Shown: in pieces, positions 46,275-54,463 of the stretch
Layout of the letters: the number at the start of each line of letters is the position of its first letter
Position numbering within the stretch: position 1 is the first letter of the stretch
Source: Brevundimonas naejangsanensis
Lineage (GTDB): Bacteria > Pseudomonadota > Alphaproteobacteria > Caulobacterales > Caulobacteraceae
NCBI RefSeq assembly: GCF_000635915.2
Contig: NZ_CP015614.1
Span: 1,223,501-1,287,500, forward strand
Length of the DNA stretch: 64,000 nt
Reading direction: 5' to 3'
Position numbers and translations under genes: made by a program
The notes under the pieces: generated by a model
Databases searched by the model: none
The model's input: the letters and a program-made list of their open reading frames with translations, nothing else
What the model was told of the DNA's origin: nothing

Positions 46275-47735
46275 TCACTCGGCGCCGGCCTTGCGGGCGT
46301 CCAGAGCGGCGATGATTTCCGCGTGGCGCTTGCGTGTCAGGCGGTAGCCAAACAGGAACAGCGGCGCGAGGAAGGCGATCAGGGCAGGCAGCGGGCCGGA
46401 CGCCAGCGCCAGCTTGGTCAGGACCTCGCTGGGGATCACCAGATCCGGACGCGAAGCGATGTCCGTGGGGAAGCGGATCAAGTCCAGCGCCACGCCGGCG
46501 ATCAGGCCCCCGACGCCCGAGGCCGCCTTGAACGCCAGCGTCAGACCCGAGAAGAACAGCCCTTCGCGGCGCACGCCGAACAGATACTCATGCTCGTCTG
46601 CGGTGTCGGCCATCATCGACTGGAAGCCGACGCCGCCGACCATGATGGCCGTGCCCATGAGCATGCCGTTGATCAGCAGCACGATCGCCGCTGCGTCCGG
46701 CGTCAGTTTCACCGGCGACAAGACTTGGTAAAGCGGCGGCCAGAACAGCAGCACCGCAATGGCGAAATAGGCGATCAGCGAAAGGGTGCGCTTTTCCATG
46801 CGGCGCAGGATCAGCTTGCTGAGCGGCGCCCCCAGCACCGGCCCCAGACAGGCGCTCAGCAGGATGATCTGGATCGCCGTCGTATCCAGCCCCCAGAAGT
46901 AGCGGCTTGAATGCAGGGCCAGCGACGAGTGGGTCGAATAAGCCAGAAAATACAGCAGCACCGTTCCGAACAGCAGCATGAAGGAGCGGTTGCGCTTCAA
47001 CTCCTTCATCTCGCGGAAGAAGCCCAGCAGCAGGTTTTCCTTGCTCTCCTCCGGCCCATGCAGGCGGGGCTGAACCGACCAGACCGAACGAATGGCGATC
47101 ATGCCCGCAAGGAACATGGCGAAGGCGCATGTCCAGCCGAAGGGACCATAGTTTTCGCGCTCCAACATCCCCGTGGCGCCGGACATGAAGACGCCCAGAC
47201 CCAGGACCACGCCGAGCAGGATGCCGGCGTTCTGGAACGACAGGCGATAGGCCACGATGCTGGCCCGCTCCGTATGGTTGTCGGTCACCTCGGCGCCGAC
47301 GGCCGTATAGGGCAGCACGAAACCCGACAGCGAGACCCGCAGCACCACCAGACAGACGGTGGCGTAGATGAACTGCGCCGCTCCGGTCAGGCTTTCGGGC
47401 ATGGAGAACAGCAGGCCGAACGACAGGACGAAGGGGATCAGGCCCAGCGCCATGAAGGGGACCCGGCGGCCATAGCGGGATTTCAGCCGGTCGCTGGCCA
47501 GGCCGATGGCCGGATCGGCCACCCCGTCCACCAGCAGAGCGATCATCTTGGCCAGCCCGGCCATGGTGCCGCTCATGCCGCAGACGGCCGTGAGGAAGAA
47601 CAGCAGGAAGAAGCCGAAGCCAGCGACGACAATGCCGTCGGCCAAGGCTCCCGAACCGTAGGTGAGTTTGAACACGCGTTTGAGAGGCTGGCTACGCAGC
47701 GCCGCCCGTGTCGCTGGATTACTGGTGTGACTCAT
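46275..47735 (-). CDS. MFS/GPH-type transporter
   Basis: A 486-residue inner-membrane carrier with about 12 hydrophobic segments. The loop DGVADPAIGLASDRLKSRYGRRVPF matches the GPH-family DPxxGxxSDRxxxRxGRR motif. It would bring the product of periplasmic processing into the cytoplasm. The ATG at 47733-47735 opens MSHTSNPATR; upstream reading is spurious. It sits between the serine hydrolase and the SDR in the TonB-receptor operon. Confidence 0.85.
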   Translation of the reverse strand: MSHTSNPATRAALRSQPLKRVFKLTYGSGALADGIVVAGFGFFLLFFLTAVCGMSGTMAGLAKMIALLVDGVADPAIGLASDRLKSRYGRRVPFMALGLIPFVLSFGLLFSMPESLTGAAQFIYATVCLVVLRVSLSGFVLPYTAVGAEVTDNHTERASIVAYRLSFQNAGILLGVVLGLGVFMSGATGMLERENYGPFGWTCAFAMFLAGMIAIRSVWSVQPRLHGPEESKENLLLGFFREMKELKRNRSFMLLFGTVLLYFLAYSTHSSLALHSSRYFWGLDTTAIQIILLSACLGPVLGAPLSKLILRRMEKRTLSLIAYFAIAVLLFWPPLYQVLSPVKLTPDAAAIVLLINGMLMGTAIMVGGVGFQSMMADTADEHEYLFGVRREGLFFSGLTLAFKAASGVGGLIAGVALDLIRFPTDIASRPDLVIPSEVLTKLALASGPLPALIAFLAPLFLFGYRLTRKRHAEIIAALDARKAGAE

Positions 47736-47776
47736 GCCGCTCCCCACATGCTTTCGCCCCGAACTCCACGGCCAGA

Positions 47777-49048
47777 TCAGGCCGAGCGCCCGGCCTCGTT
47801 GAGTGCGCCATAGATGCCTTGCTGGAACACCGGCAGGGCCTTGCGCCCGGCGGCGCCGCGCCCCGTGGCGATCGTCGAGCCGCTGTTGGCGGAAACCGGC
47901 ACCTGGTGCTGGATCAGGAAGATCATCACCATGTCGTTGGCCGGATCGGCCTGCCACCACGTGCCGAACACGCCCGGCCAGGTGAAGCTGCCGACTTCGC
48001 CGTAGCCATAGGGGTTGTCGGTCAGATCCTCGGTGATCGCCAGACCCAGGCCGAAGCCGGACTTGGTCCACAGGTCCATGCCCGCGAACGGATACTTGCG
48101 CTGTTCCGGCGTCAGGCGGTTGGTCAGCATCAGCTTGACCGTCTCAGGCTTGAGCAGACGAACGCCGTCCAGCTCGCCGCTGTTCAGCAGCATGCGAGCG
48201 AAGCGGTGATAATCCGGTGCGGTCGTCACCAGTCCGCCGCCCGCAGGCGTATATTCGGGCGGGGCGTCGAAGACCGGGATGTCCACCCGGGCCAGTCCAT
48301 CCACACCCTCCCGATAGGCATAGAGGCTGGCCAGACGATCCAGCTTGTCTTTCGGCAGCCAGAAGTCGGTGTCCATCATCCCCAGCGGATGCAGCACCTT
48401 CTCCAGCACGGCCTCGCGCACCGGAACGCCAAGGACGCGGCCGATCAGGAAGCCGAGAACCTCAGTCGAGTGCCCATAGTGGAAATGGTGCCCCGGCTGG
48501 CACGACAGCGGCAACGTCCCCAGCCCCGCCAGCCATTCATCGACCGACTTCTCATTGATGCCGGGATCCCCCAGCGCCGCGTTGTAGGCCGCCTGGATGG
48601 GCCCTTCGGAGAAGGGCGCATAGGCCAGTCCCGACCGGTGGGTCAGAAGGTCCTCGACCGTGATGTCGCGGTGAGCCGGCTCGGTCTGGTCCAGCGGCCC
48701 CGCCGGGTCGAGCAGAACCTGACGATTGGCCAGCTCGGGGATCCAGCGCGTGACCGGATCCTCGAGCGCCATCCGCCCGTCCTCGACCAGCATCATGGCC
48801 AGGACCGAGGTCACCGGCTTGCTCATCGAGGCGATGCGGAACTGGCTGTCCGGACGCATCGGCTTTTCAGCCTCGCGGTCCTGCCAGCCGATCTGCTCCT
48901 CATAGAAGACCTGCCCGTTACGCGAGGCCAGCGCCACCATCCCGGCCAGTTCGTCGCGATCGACGAAGGCCTGCAGTTTCGGGCGAATAGCCTTCAGGGC
49001 TTCCGGATCAAAGCCCAGAGACCGGGCCAGTGCTTCATGACTCATCAC
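47777..49048 (-). CDS. Serine hydrolase, beta-lactamase/class C (EstB-like) family
   Basis: A 423-residue protein of the class C beta-lactamase / PBP-like fold. The nucleophile motif SMSK (RIASMSKPVTS, about residues 73-76) is SxxK; YGHS (about 190) occupies the tyrosine motif; the C-terminal TWWQADPANDM part follows. Members of this group include esterases and D-amino peptide hydrolases. No clear signal peptide is seen, so it may act in the cytoplasm. It lies 18 bases after the TonB receptor, so shares its transcript. Confidence 0.85.
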   Translation of the reverse strand: MMSHEALARSLGFDPEALKAIRPKLQAFVDRDELAGMVALASRNGQVFYEEQIGWQDREAEKPMRPDSQFRIASMSKPVTSVLAMMLVEDGRMALEDPVTRWIPELANRQVLLDPAGPLDQTEPAHRDITVEDLLTHRSGLAYAPFSEGPIQAAYNAALGDPGINEKSVDEWLAGLGTLPLSCQPGHHFHYGHSTEVLGFLIGRVLGVPVREAVLEKVLHPLGMMDTDFWLPKDKLDRLASLYAYREGVDGLARVDIPVFDAPPEYTPAGGGLVTTAPDYHRFARMLLNSGELDGVRLLKPETVKLMLTNRLTPEQRKYPFAGMDLWTKSGFGLGLAITEDLTDNPYGYGEVGSFTWPGVFGTWWQADPANDMVMIFLIQHQVPVSANSGSTIATGRGAAGRKALPVFQQGIYGALNEAGRSA

Positions 49049-49066
49049 GCCACCACAGGTCGCTTC

Positions 49067-51691
49067 TTAGAACTTCTTGCGCAGGTTCAGCGCAACGAAA
49101 CGACCGATGGGGTTGTAGGCCCCGCCGATGCCGTCGGTGGCGGGGAAGTATGGCGGGGTCTCGTCCAGCAGGTCATTGACCTGGAGCGAAGCCGTCATGC
49201 CTTGCGACCAGCCGGCGTCGGGCAGCGTCCAGGACACGCGCAGGTCGACCGTCACGTACGGCGACGAAGTGTACTGGGCCACGCCGGTCGGGGTGGCGTA
49301 GTTGTTGGTGTATTCGCCGCGGAAGTTGACGAAGCTCGCCACGCTCCAGGCGCCCACGTCGGCGCCAAGGGTGAAGCGCGCCGTCGTTTGCGGAATGCCC
49401 AGGTCCAGGCTGTCGGCCACCGCCGAGTTCGGCGTCTGTTTGACGTCGTAGTTCAGGATGTAGTTGGCCGACAGGTCCGCATAGACCAGACCGAAATCGG
49501 TCGGCCAGTTGTAGCGGAAGAACATGTCCAGACCGTCGGTGCTGCGCATCCCGAAGTTGTTGAGGCGCAGGTCGAGGAAGTTCACGGCCGCCGGGATCGC
49601 CGACGGAACGTTGACGTTCACATGGCCGGCCAGCAGGGCCTGAAGCTCGCTCGGGGTCGGGTCGCGATGGATGACCTTGGAGAAGGTCGGATCGGTGAAG
49701 ACCATGGCGGCCGAGGGCACGCCGATCGTGTTGATGTACTCGATATTGTAGTAGGTGACGCTGGCCTTGAAGTTGGGTGCGAAGGACGGCGTCCAGTCCG
49801 CGCCCAGCGACCAGGTTTCAGCCTCTTCCGGCTGCAGGTTCTTGTTCCCGCCCAGCAGATAGATGGTGGCGACCTGATTGGGTCCGCGCGTCGGGTCATT
49901 GGCGCCGACCACTGAAGTCGCCGCATCCAGATAATAGGCCCCGACCGTCGCGCCGATCTGGCGCATGCCCGGCGCACGGAACGACTGGCCGTAAGAGGCG
50001 CGCAGGTCCAGACCGTTGGTAGGTGTCCAGTTTACGCCGACCTTCGGGTTCGAGGTTTCGCCGAAGTCGCCGTATTTGTCGTAGCGGCCCGACAGCGACA
50101 GCGACAGCTTCTGCACCAGCGGCAGGGCGTTGGCTTCGCTGACCAGCGGGGCGAAGATTTCGCCGTAAAATGAGCTGATATCGCGGTCGAGCTTCTCCGG
50201 CACCGGAGAGGCCCCGACGACCCCACGCTGCTCAAAGGTTTCCTTCCGGTACTCGGCGCCCAGAGCGATCTTCATCGTGCCGCCGGGCAGCTCGAACAGC
50301 GGACCGCTCAAACGGGCCGAGGCCATGTCCATGGTCTGGGTGATGCCCACCGCCGTAGCCGCATTGGCGAGGATCGCCTGTTTGACCGCTTCCGAAGTGC
50401 CGCTGCCGAACGGATCCAGCGCCGTCGCCGCCGTGGTTCCGAAACCCGCCGCCGTGATCGCCGCAGTGTTGATGGCCGGAATATAGGCGTCGTTGTCCGT
50501 CCGGCCGAACGTGCCGCCCAGCGTCAGTTCAAACTCGCGCGCCAGCTGGAAATCAACGCCCGCCGAGCCGTTGAAGACCTGCTTGTCGTCTCGGTTGATG
50601 AAGTGGTCGGCGCCGACGATGTTGTCCGGGCGGAACAGCACATAGGCCACATTGGCCGCGCCACCCGCCGGGCCTCTGAAGAAGGGATTGGCGGCGCTCA
50701 TCGCCACCGATTGAACCGGCAGCCCCACGCGCATTTCGTCATGGCGGTCGGCATAGAGGGCCTCGCCCCACAGCCGGATCTTGTCAGAGACAAGATACTC
50801 GCCCGACGCGAACAGGCTGTGCAGTTCTGTCGAGGGGTAGAGATCGACTACGGCGCCGTTGTCACAGTAGTTCTTCGTGCCGGCGACCAGGCCCGGTGCC
50901 GCGTGATACACGGCGTAGAAGCTCGTATCGTACAGCACGTTCGGCGTCGGGCAGTTGACCGCCCGCGCGTCCAGCCCGCCCTGTTTGGTGAAGTCCTGCG
51001 TACGATAGTCGCGGTCGCCGCCGGTGATGCTGTCGTTCTGGGTGTACTGATAGGCGACCAGCGCCGAGCCGCGCGCGAACGTCTTGCCGGCCAGCACGCC
51101 GAAGTGGCCCTGATAATAGGCGTCGCCCACGCCGTAGTTGGCGCTCGCCTCGACGCCGTCGACACGGCGACGGGTGATGAAGTTGACCACGCCCGTGACA
51201 GCGTCGGAGCCGTAGATCGAAGAGGCGCCGTCGGCCACGACCTCCACACGCTCGATCGCCAGAGCCGGGATCAGCGGATAGTCGGGCGCGGTGTCATTGG
51301 CTGCAGCCGCCACCAGGCGGTGACCGTTCATCAGCGGCAGGGTGGCGCTGGACGGCAGGCCGCGCATGCCCGGCGCAAAGGTGCCGAAACCGCCGCTGGC
51401 GGCCACAGGCGCGGTGTTGAAGCTGTTCAGCTGGGGCACGGACGCCAGAATGTCCGGCGTATTGGCCGCACCAAGACGCTCGACATCCGCGCGGCTCACG
51501 CCGATGAGGTTGGAGCCCACGGGGGGCACGCCGCGGATGCTCGTACCCGTGACGATGATCTCGTCGACGGCGACAGCCTCTTCGTCCGGCCCGGCCTCTT
51601 GGGCCTGAACCTGGCCGGCCGCCAGCATGAGGGTGAGCAGAGAAGCGCCGCACACGGCTGCGCGCTTCGTCGAATGACGAACGACTTTCAA
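49067..51691 (-). CDS. TonB-dependent outer-membrane receptor
   Basis: An 874-residue receptor with a signal peptide (LLTLMLAAGQVQAQ), a plug domain (IIVTGTSIRG; LTLMNGHRLVAA; ERVEVVADGASSIYGSDAV) and a long beta-barrel ending in LNLRKKF with a C-terminal phenylalanine. No plain TonB box is obvious but the plug start VDEIIVTG is typical. The type is that of receptors for complex organic molecules, not siderophore receptors with Fe regulation. It is the first gene of the operon and its promoter is covered by an operator-like site. Confidence 0.92.
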   Translation of the reverse strand: MKVVRHSTKRAAVCGASLLTLMLAAGQVQAQEAGPDEEAVAVDEIIVTGTSIRGVPPVGSNLIGVSRADVERLGAANTPDILASVPQLNSFNTAPVAASGGFGTFAPGMRGLPSSATLPLMNGHRLVAAAANDTAPDYPLIPALAIERVEVVADGASSIYGSDAVTGVVNFITRRRVDGVEASANYGVGDAYYQGHFGVLAGKTFARGSALVAYQYTQNDSITGGDRDYRTQDFTKQGGLDARAVNCPTPNVLYDTSFYAVYHAAPGLVAGTKNYCDNGAVVDLYPSTELHSLFASGEYLVSDKIRLWGEALYADRHDEMRVGLPVQSVAMSAANPFFRGPAGGAANVAYVLFRPDNIVGADHFINRDDKQVFNGSAGVDFQLAREFELTLGGTFGRTDNDAYIPAINTAAITAAGFGTTAATALDPFGSGTSEAVKQAILANAATAVGITQTMDMASARLSGPLFELPGGTMKIALGAEYRKETFEQRGVVGASPVPEKLDRDISSFYGEIFAPLVSEANALPLVQKLSLSLSGRYDKYGDFGETSNPKVGVNWTPTNGLDLRASYGQSFRAPGMRQIGATVGAYYLDAATSVVGANDPTRGPNQVATIYLLGGNKNLQPEEAETWSLGADWTPSFAPNFKASVTYYNIEYINTIGVPSAAMVFTDPTFSKVIHRDPTPSELQALLAGHVNVNVPSAIPAAVNFLDLRLNNFGMRSTDGLDMFFRYNWPTDFGLVYADLSANYILNYDVKQTPNSAVADSLDLGIPQTTARFTLGADVGAWSVASFVNFRGEYTNNYATPTGVAQYTSSPYVTVDLRVSWTLPDAGWSQGMTASLQVNDLLDETPPYFPATDGIGGAYNPIGRFVALNLRKKF

Positions 51692-51755
51692 ATTGACCTC
51701 CCGATGGCGACTTTGGCCGCTCTAGTTCGTGGCCGCCGCCTCGGCCAGCCACCCA

Positions 51756-51779
51756 TTCATTCACTTAGCACTAAATGAA
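51756..51779. promoter_or_regulatory. Operator-like site 1 (TonB-receptor operon)
   Basis: A 24-base site: TTCATT, ten bases CACTTAGCAC, then TAAATGAA. The outer arms TTCATT and AATGAA are inverted. The same pattern occurs at 51794-51817 and 54158-54181. It overlaps the predicted -10 of the TonB-receptor promoter. Confidence 0.75.
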
Positions 51780-51792
51780 ACTTTCCCGTCAA
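51765..51792 (-). promoter_or_regulatory. Predicted promoter of the TonB-receptor operon
   Basis: On the minus strand TTGACG (51792-51787) and TGCTAA (51770-51765) are 16 bases apart, 74 bases before the receptor start codon. Operator-like site 1 covers the -10, a repression geometry. Confidence 0.6.
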
Positions 51793-51793
51793 G

Positions 51794-51817
51794 TTCATTT
51801 TGTCGCAGCTAAATGAA
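51794..51817. promoter_or_regulatory. Operator-like site 2 (tetR promoter)
   Basis: TTCATT, ten bases TTGTCGCAGC, then TAAATGAA: the same 24-base layout and arms as site 1 but a different core. It overlaps the -35 and spacer of the predicted tetR promoter, consistent with autorepression. Confidence 0.7.
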
Positions 51818-51828
51818 ATGCGTGTTAT
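51800..51828 (+). promoter_or_regulatory. Predicted promoter of the TetR gene
   Basis: TTGTCG (51800-51805) and TGTTAT (51823-51828) are 17 bases apart on the plus strand. The ATG is 89 bases further on. Confidence 0.5.
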
Positions 51829-51917
51829 TCATGACGGAGCATCGCGCCAGCCGCTCGGATGGGTACCATTTCATCCAGATCGTCACGTCAGAGCGCCTAC
51901 TGGAGAGTCCCGCCCCA

Positions 51918-52622
51918 ATGGCCACCACGCCTGAGAAAAAAGTCCGCCGCTCGCGCGCTGAACAACGCGCAGCGACCGAAAAACTGATTCTCGACACGGC
52001 GGAGGATCTATTCTCTCAACGCGGCTACTTCGGCGTCACGATCAAGGATGTCGCAGACGCCATGGGCATCCACCCCGCCCTGATCCACTACTACCACGAC
52101 GGCAAGCAGTCATTGTTCGAGGCTGTGTGGGAGCGGCGGGTTGAACTGGCCGTATCGGCGCGTATCGCCGGGCTGGACGACTACGCCAATGCCGTCGGCG
52201 ACAACGTGACCATCGAGGGGGCCCTGCGCGCTTTCTACGACAACGCCTTTGACGCCTATATCCATGGCGAAGAAGGCTGGCGCAGCTTTGGCCGCATCTT
52301 CGCCCAGGTCAACAATGCGCCCGGCTACGGCACGGAGCTGATGGACGAGTATTTCGATCCCCTGGTGCTGCGCCTGATCGAACTGCTGAAGAAGGCCGTC
52401 CCTGATGCGAGCGACGAAGACCTCTTCTGGTGTTTCCAACTGACGTCCGGCGCCTACACCCTGATCCTGTCGCGCACGGGCCGGATTGACCGTCTATCGA
52501 ACGGCGCTTGCAGTTCTGACGACTTTCAAGCCGTGCGGGAGCGTTTCGTCACCTTCATGGCCGCGGGCTTCGCCGCTGTCTTCGCCGCCAGCAAGAAAAA
52601 GGACGCGCCCCAGTCAAGCTGA
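51918..52622 (+). CDS. TetR/AcrR family transcriptional regulator
   Basis: A 234-residue regulator. The N-terminal tail is basic (EKKVRRSRAEQRAATEKLI). The helix-turn-helix lies at about residues 38-65 (FGVTIKDVADAMGIHPALIHYYH), and the C-terminal ligand domain is helical. The ATG at 51918-51920 is used (GGAG 12 bases upstream); the open frame starts earlier (51813) inside operator site 2, so an earlier start is unlikely. It is divergent from the TonB-receptor operon and likely represses it, itself and the neighbouring CoA ligase through the three shared sites. Confidence 0.88.
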   Translation: MATTPEKKVRRSRAEQRAATEKLILDTAEDLFSQRGYFGVTIKDVADAMGIHPALIHYYHDGKQSLFEAVWERRVELAVSARIAGLDDYANAVGDNVTIEGALRAFYDNAFDAYIHGEEGWRSFGRIFAQVNNAPGYGTELMDEYFDPLVLRLIELLKKAVPDASDEDLFWCFQLTSGAYTLILSRTGRIDRLSNGACSSDDFQAVRERFVTFMAAGFAAVFAASKKKDAPQSS

Positions 52623-52647
52623 CGCGCGTCCCGACCGGCCGCAATCC

Positions 52648-54120
52648 TTATTGAGGCAGGCGCGCCTGCCTCAAAGCGGCGCGCCGGACCTTGCCCGCTT
52701 CGTCACGTAAGGCCTCGTTGGTGAACTCAATGCGTTTCGGCATCTTGTAACGGCTCAGCGTCGCGCTGATGAACTCCAGCAAAACCTCTTCGCTGAGGGT
52801 CGAGCCGTCCATCGGCTGCACGATGGCGTGCACCACTGAACCCCATTCGTCGTGCGGCAACCCGATCACGGCGCTGCCGCGCACGTCCGGGTGAGCTTCC
52901 AGCGCCGCCTCGACTTCGGCCGGATAGATATTGGCGCCGCCCGAGATGATCAGGTCGTTGCGACGGTCCGACAGATACAGATAGCCATCCGCATCCACGC
53001 TGCCGAGGTCGCCCATGGTCTCGTATTCGCCGACCAGGCGCGAGTCGCTGCCCAGATAATGGTAGGTCGACGACGGTCCGGTTTCTGGTCGGAAAAAGAC
53101 CTCGCCCACCTCGCCCACCGCACATTCACGGCCATCGGCGTCCAGGATTTTGAGGTCATAACCCGGCCGGACCTTGCCCACCGAACCCTTGCGCTGCAGC
53201 CAGTCGGTCCCGGAAATGATGGTCGAGCCTGTCGCCTCTGTGGTGCCGTAATATTCCCAGACGCGATCGCTACCCAACCAGTCGATCCAGGCTTCCTTGA
53301 GCCAGGGCGCGCAGGGCGCCGCCATGTGCAGCATCATGCGCAGGGTCGGAAGCTTGTAGCGGCCCAGGACCTCCGGCCCCAGCTGCCAGATCCGATGCAT
53401 CATGGTCGGGACCATCGTCACCCAGTTTACGCCATGCTCTTCGATCAGATCGAGGGCCCGCTGGGCGTCGAACTTCTGCATCTCCACAATGGTGTTGCCG
53501 GTGAAGATGGCCATGGTGATGCAGTGGAACGGCGCGTTGTGATACAGCGGCCCCGGGTTCAGGACGACCTCGCCGGGTTGCTGGTGCAGGAAACCTTCGG
53601 TGGTGTCCCACTGCGCCGGCATGGCGTCGACGATCACCTTGGGCCGCCCCGTGGACCCCCCGCTGGTCATGGCCTTCCAGTTTTTGGCGACAGCCGGCGG
53701 CAGAGGTTCGGCCGAGAGCGCTTGATAGCCCTCAAAAGCGCCATCTACCGTGGGGATGTCCTCACGCGGGCATTGGCCGACGAACAGGCTCGGCCCCACC
53801 AGGTCAAGGATGTGCTCCAACTCGACCGGCGCCAGGCGAGCGGACACCACGTTCGGGGTCGCCCCCAGCTTCCAGATACCAAAGATCGTTTCGTAGAAGT
53901 CCAGCCCGTTCGGCAGCGCCACGGTGACGTAGTCGTCCTGCCCCACCCCACGGGCCTGCATGAAGCGCGCGCGCTTCGTCGAGCGCGCGTCCAACTCCGC
54001 ATAGGTCAGACGCAGGTCGTCCATGATGAGCGCAAGGCGTCCAGGCCTCCTCGCCGCGTGATGAGCGAGGATCGAGCACAGCGGCACAGTGTTATCAGTC
54101 ACGTTTTTGAAGCCTCCCAT
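52648..54120 (-). CDS. AMP-dependent acyl-CoA ligase
   Basis: A 490-residue ANL-superfamily ligase. The P-loop is TSGGSTGRPKVIVD (about 153-166), with NPGPLYHNAPF, the adenylate motif YYGTTEATGS, hinge YLYLSDRRNDLIISGGANIYP and the C-terminal lysine motif near EAGKVRR. The STGRPK and GPLYHNAPF combination resembles ligases for bulky acids such as bile-acid or terpenoid CoA ligases rather than plain fatty acids. It converges on tetR (25-base gap) and its own promoter region carries operator site 3. It is the activation step of the proposed pathway. Confidence 0.85.
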   Translation of the reverse strand: MGGFKNVTDNTVPLCSILAHHAARRPGRLALIMDDLRLTYAELDARSTKRARFMQARGVGQDDYVTVALPNGLDFYETIFGIWKLGATPNVVSARLAPVELEHILDLVGPSLFVGQCPREDIPTVDGAFEGYQALSAEPLPPAVAKNWKAMTSGGSTGRPKVIVDAMPAQWDTTEGFLHQQPGEVVLNPGPLYHNAPFHCITMAIFTGNTIVEMQKFDAQRALDLIEEHGVNWVTMVPTMMHRIWQLGPEVLGRYKLPTLRMMLHMAAPCAPWLKEAWIDWLGSDRVWEYYGTTEATGSTIISGTDWLQRKGSVGKVRPGYDLKILDADGRECAVGEVGEVFFRPETGPSSTYHYLGSDSRLVGEYETMGDLGSVDADGYLYLSDRRNDLIISGGANIYPAEVEAALEAHPDVRGSAVIGLPHDEWGSVVHAIVQPMDGSTLSEEVLLEFISATLSRYKMPKRIEFTNEALRDEAGKVRRAALRQARLPQ

Positions 54121-54157
54121 ACGCCGGGCTGGCTTCTAGAACCCTCTCCGGCCCTCA

Positions 54158-54181
54158 TTCATTAACTTAGCACTAAATGAA
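54158..54181. promoter_or_regulatory. Operator-like site 3 (CoA-ligase promoter)
   Basis: TTCATT, ten bases AACTTAGCAC, then TAAATGAA. It differs from site 1 at two core bases only. On the minus strand it contains TGCTAA at the same position as the -10 of the receptor promoter, 46 bases before the ligase start codon; a -35 match is weak (ATGCCG). Confidence 0.75.
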
Positions 54182-54454
54182 TGAAAAGCGGCATGACCCA
54201 TCCGAGCACCAAAATACCTTAGGGCCGCCGCCCCGTTGCGTTGCACCAGCACGACCAAGCGCGCTCCGTCTTAGGCCAAGGAGTCGTAGCGTGTGGCGAC
54301 ATGCCGCCCGTCACCCAAACATCATCTCAAAGCGGCGCCGCCGTCTTATCATTGCAGGGGCGCTAAACGGAGATCGCCGGGTCCTAAGCTCAAGGCTGGA
54401 TAATCTTTCTGCCTCGCTTGACTCCTCCCATGGGCAGGAGCGCATATAGAACAA
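54182..54454. other. Intergenic region between the CoA ligase and imuA
   Basis: Apart from operator site 3 and the ligase promoter on its left edge and the imuA promoter/SOS box on its right edge, I see no gene here. A 90-codon open frame at 54177-54449 has Arg/Ser/Pro-rich shadow composition and no ribosome binding site. Confidence 0.5.
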
Positions 54455-54463
54455 ATGAGGAAC
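54449..54463 (-). promoter_or_regulatory. LexA SOS box of the imuA-imuB-dnaE2 operon
   Basis: GAACAAATGAGGAAC on the plus strand reads GTTC-CTCATTT-GTTC on the minus strand, the alphaproteobacterial LexA box GTTC-N7-GTTC. It lies 26 bases after a TTGACT (-35, 54418-54423) and covers the -10/start region, so LexA would block initiation until DNA damage. Confidence 0.85.

Noticed and set aside
54177..54449. A 90-codon frame in the imuA upstream region
   Set aside because: Arg/Ser/Pro-rich, no ribosome binding site, overlaps an operator and the SOS box region.
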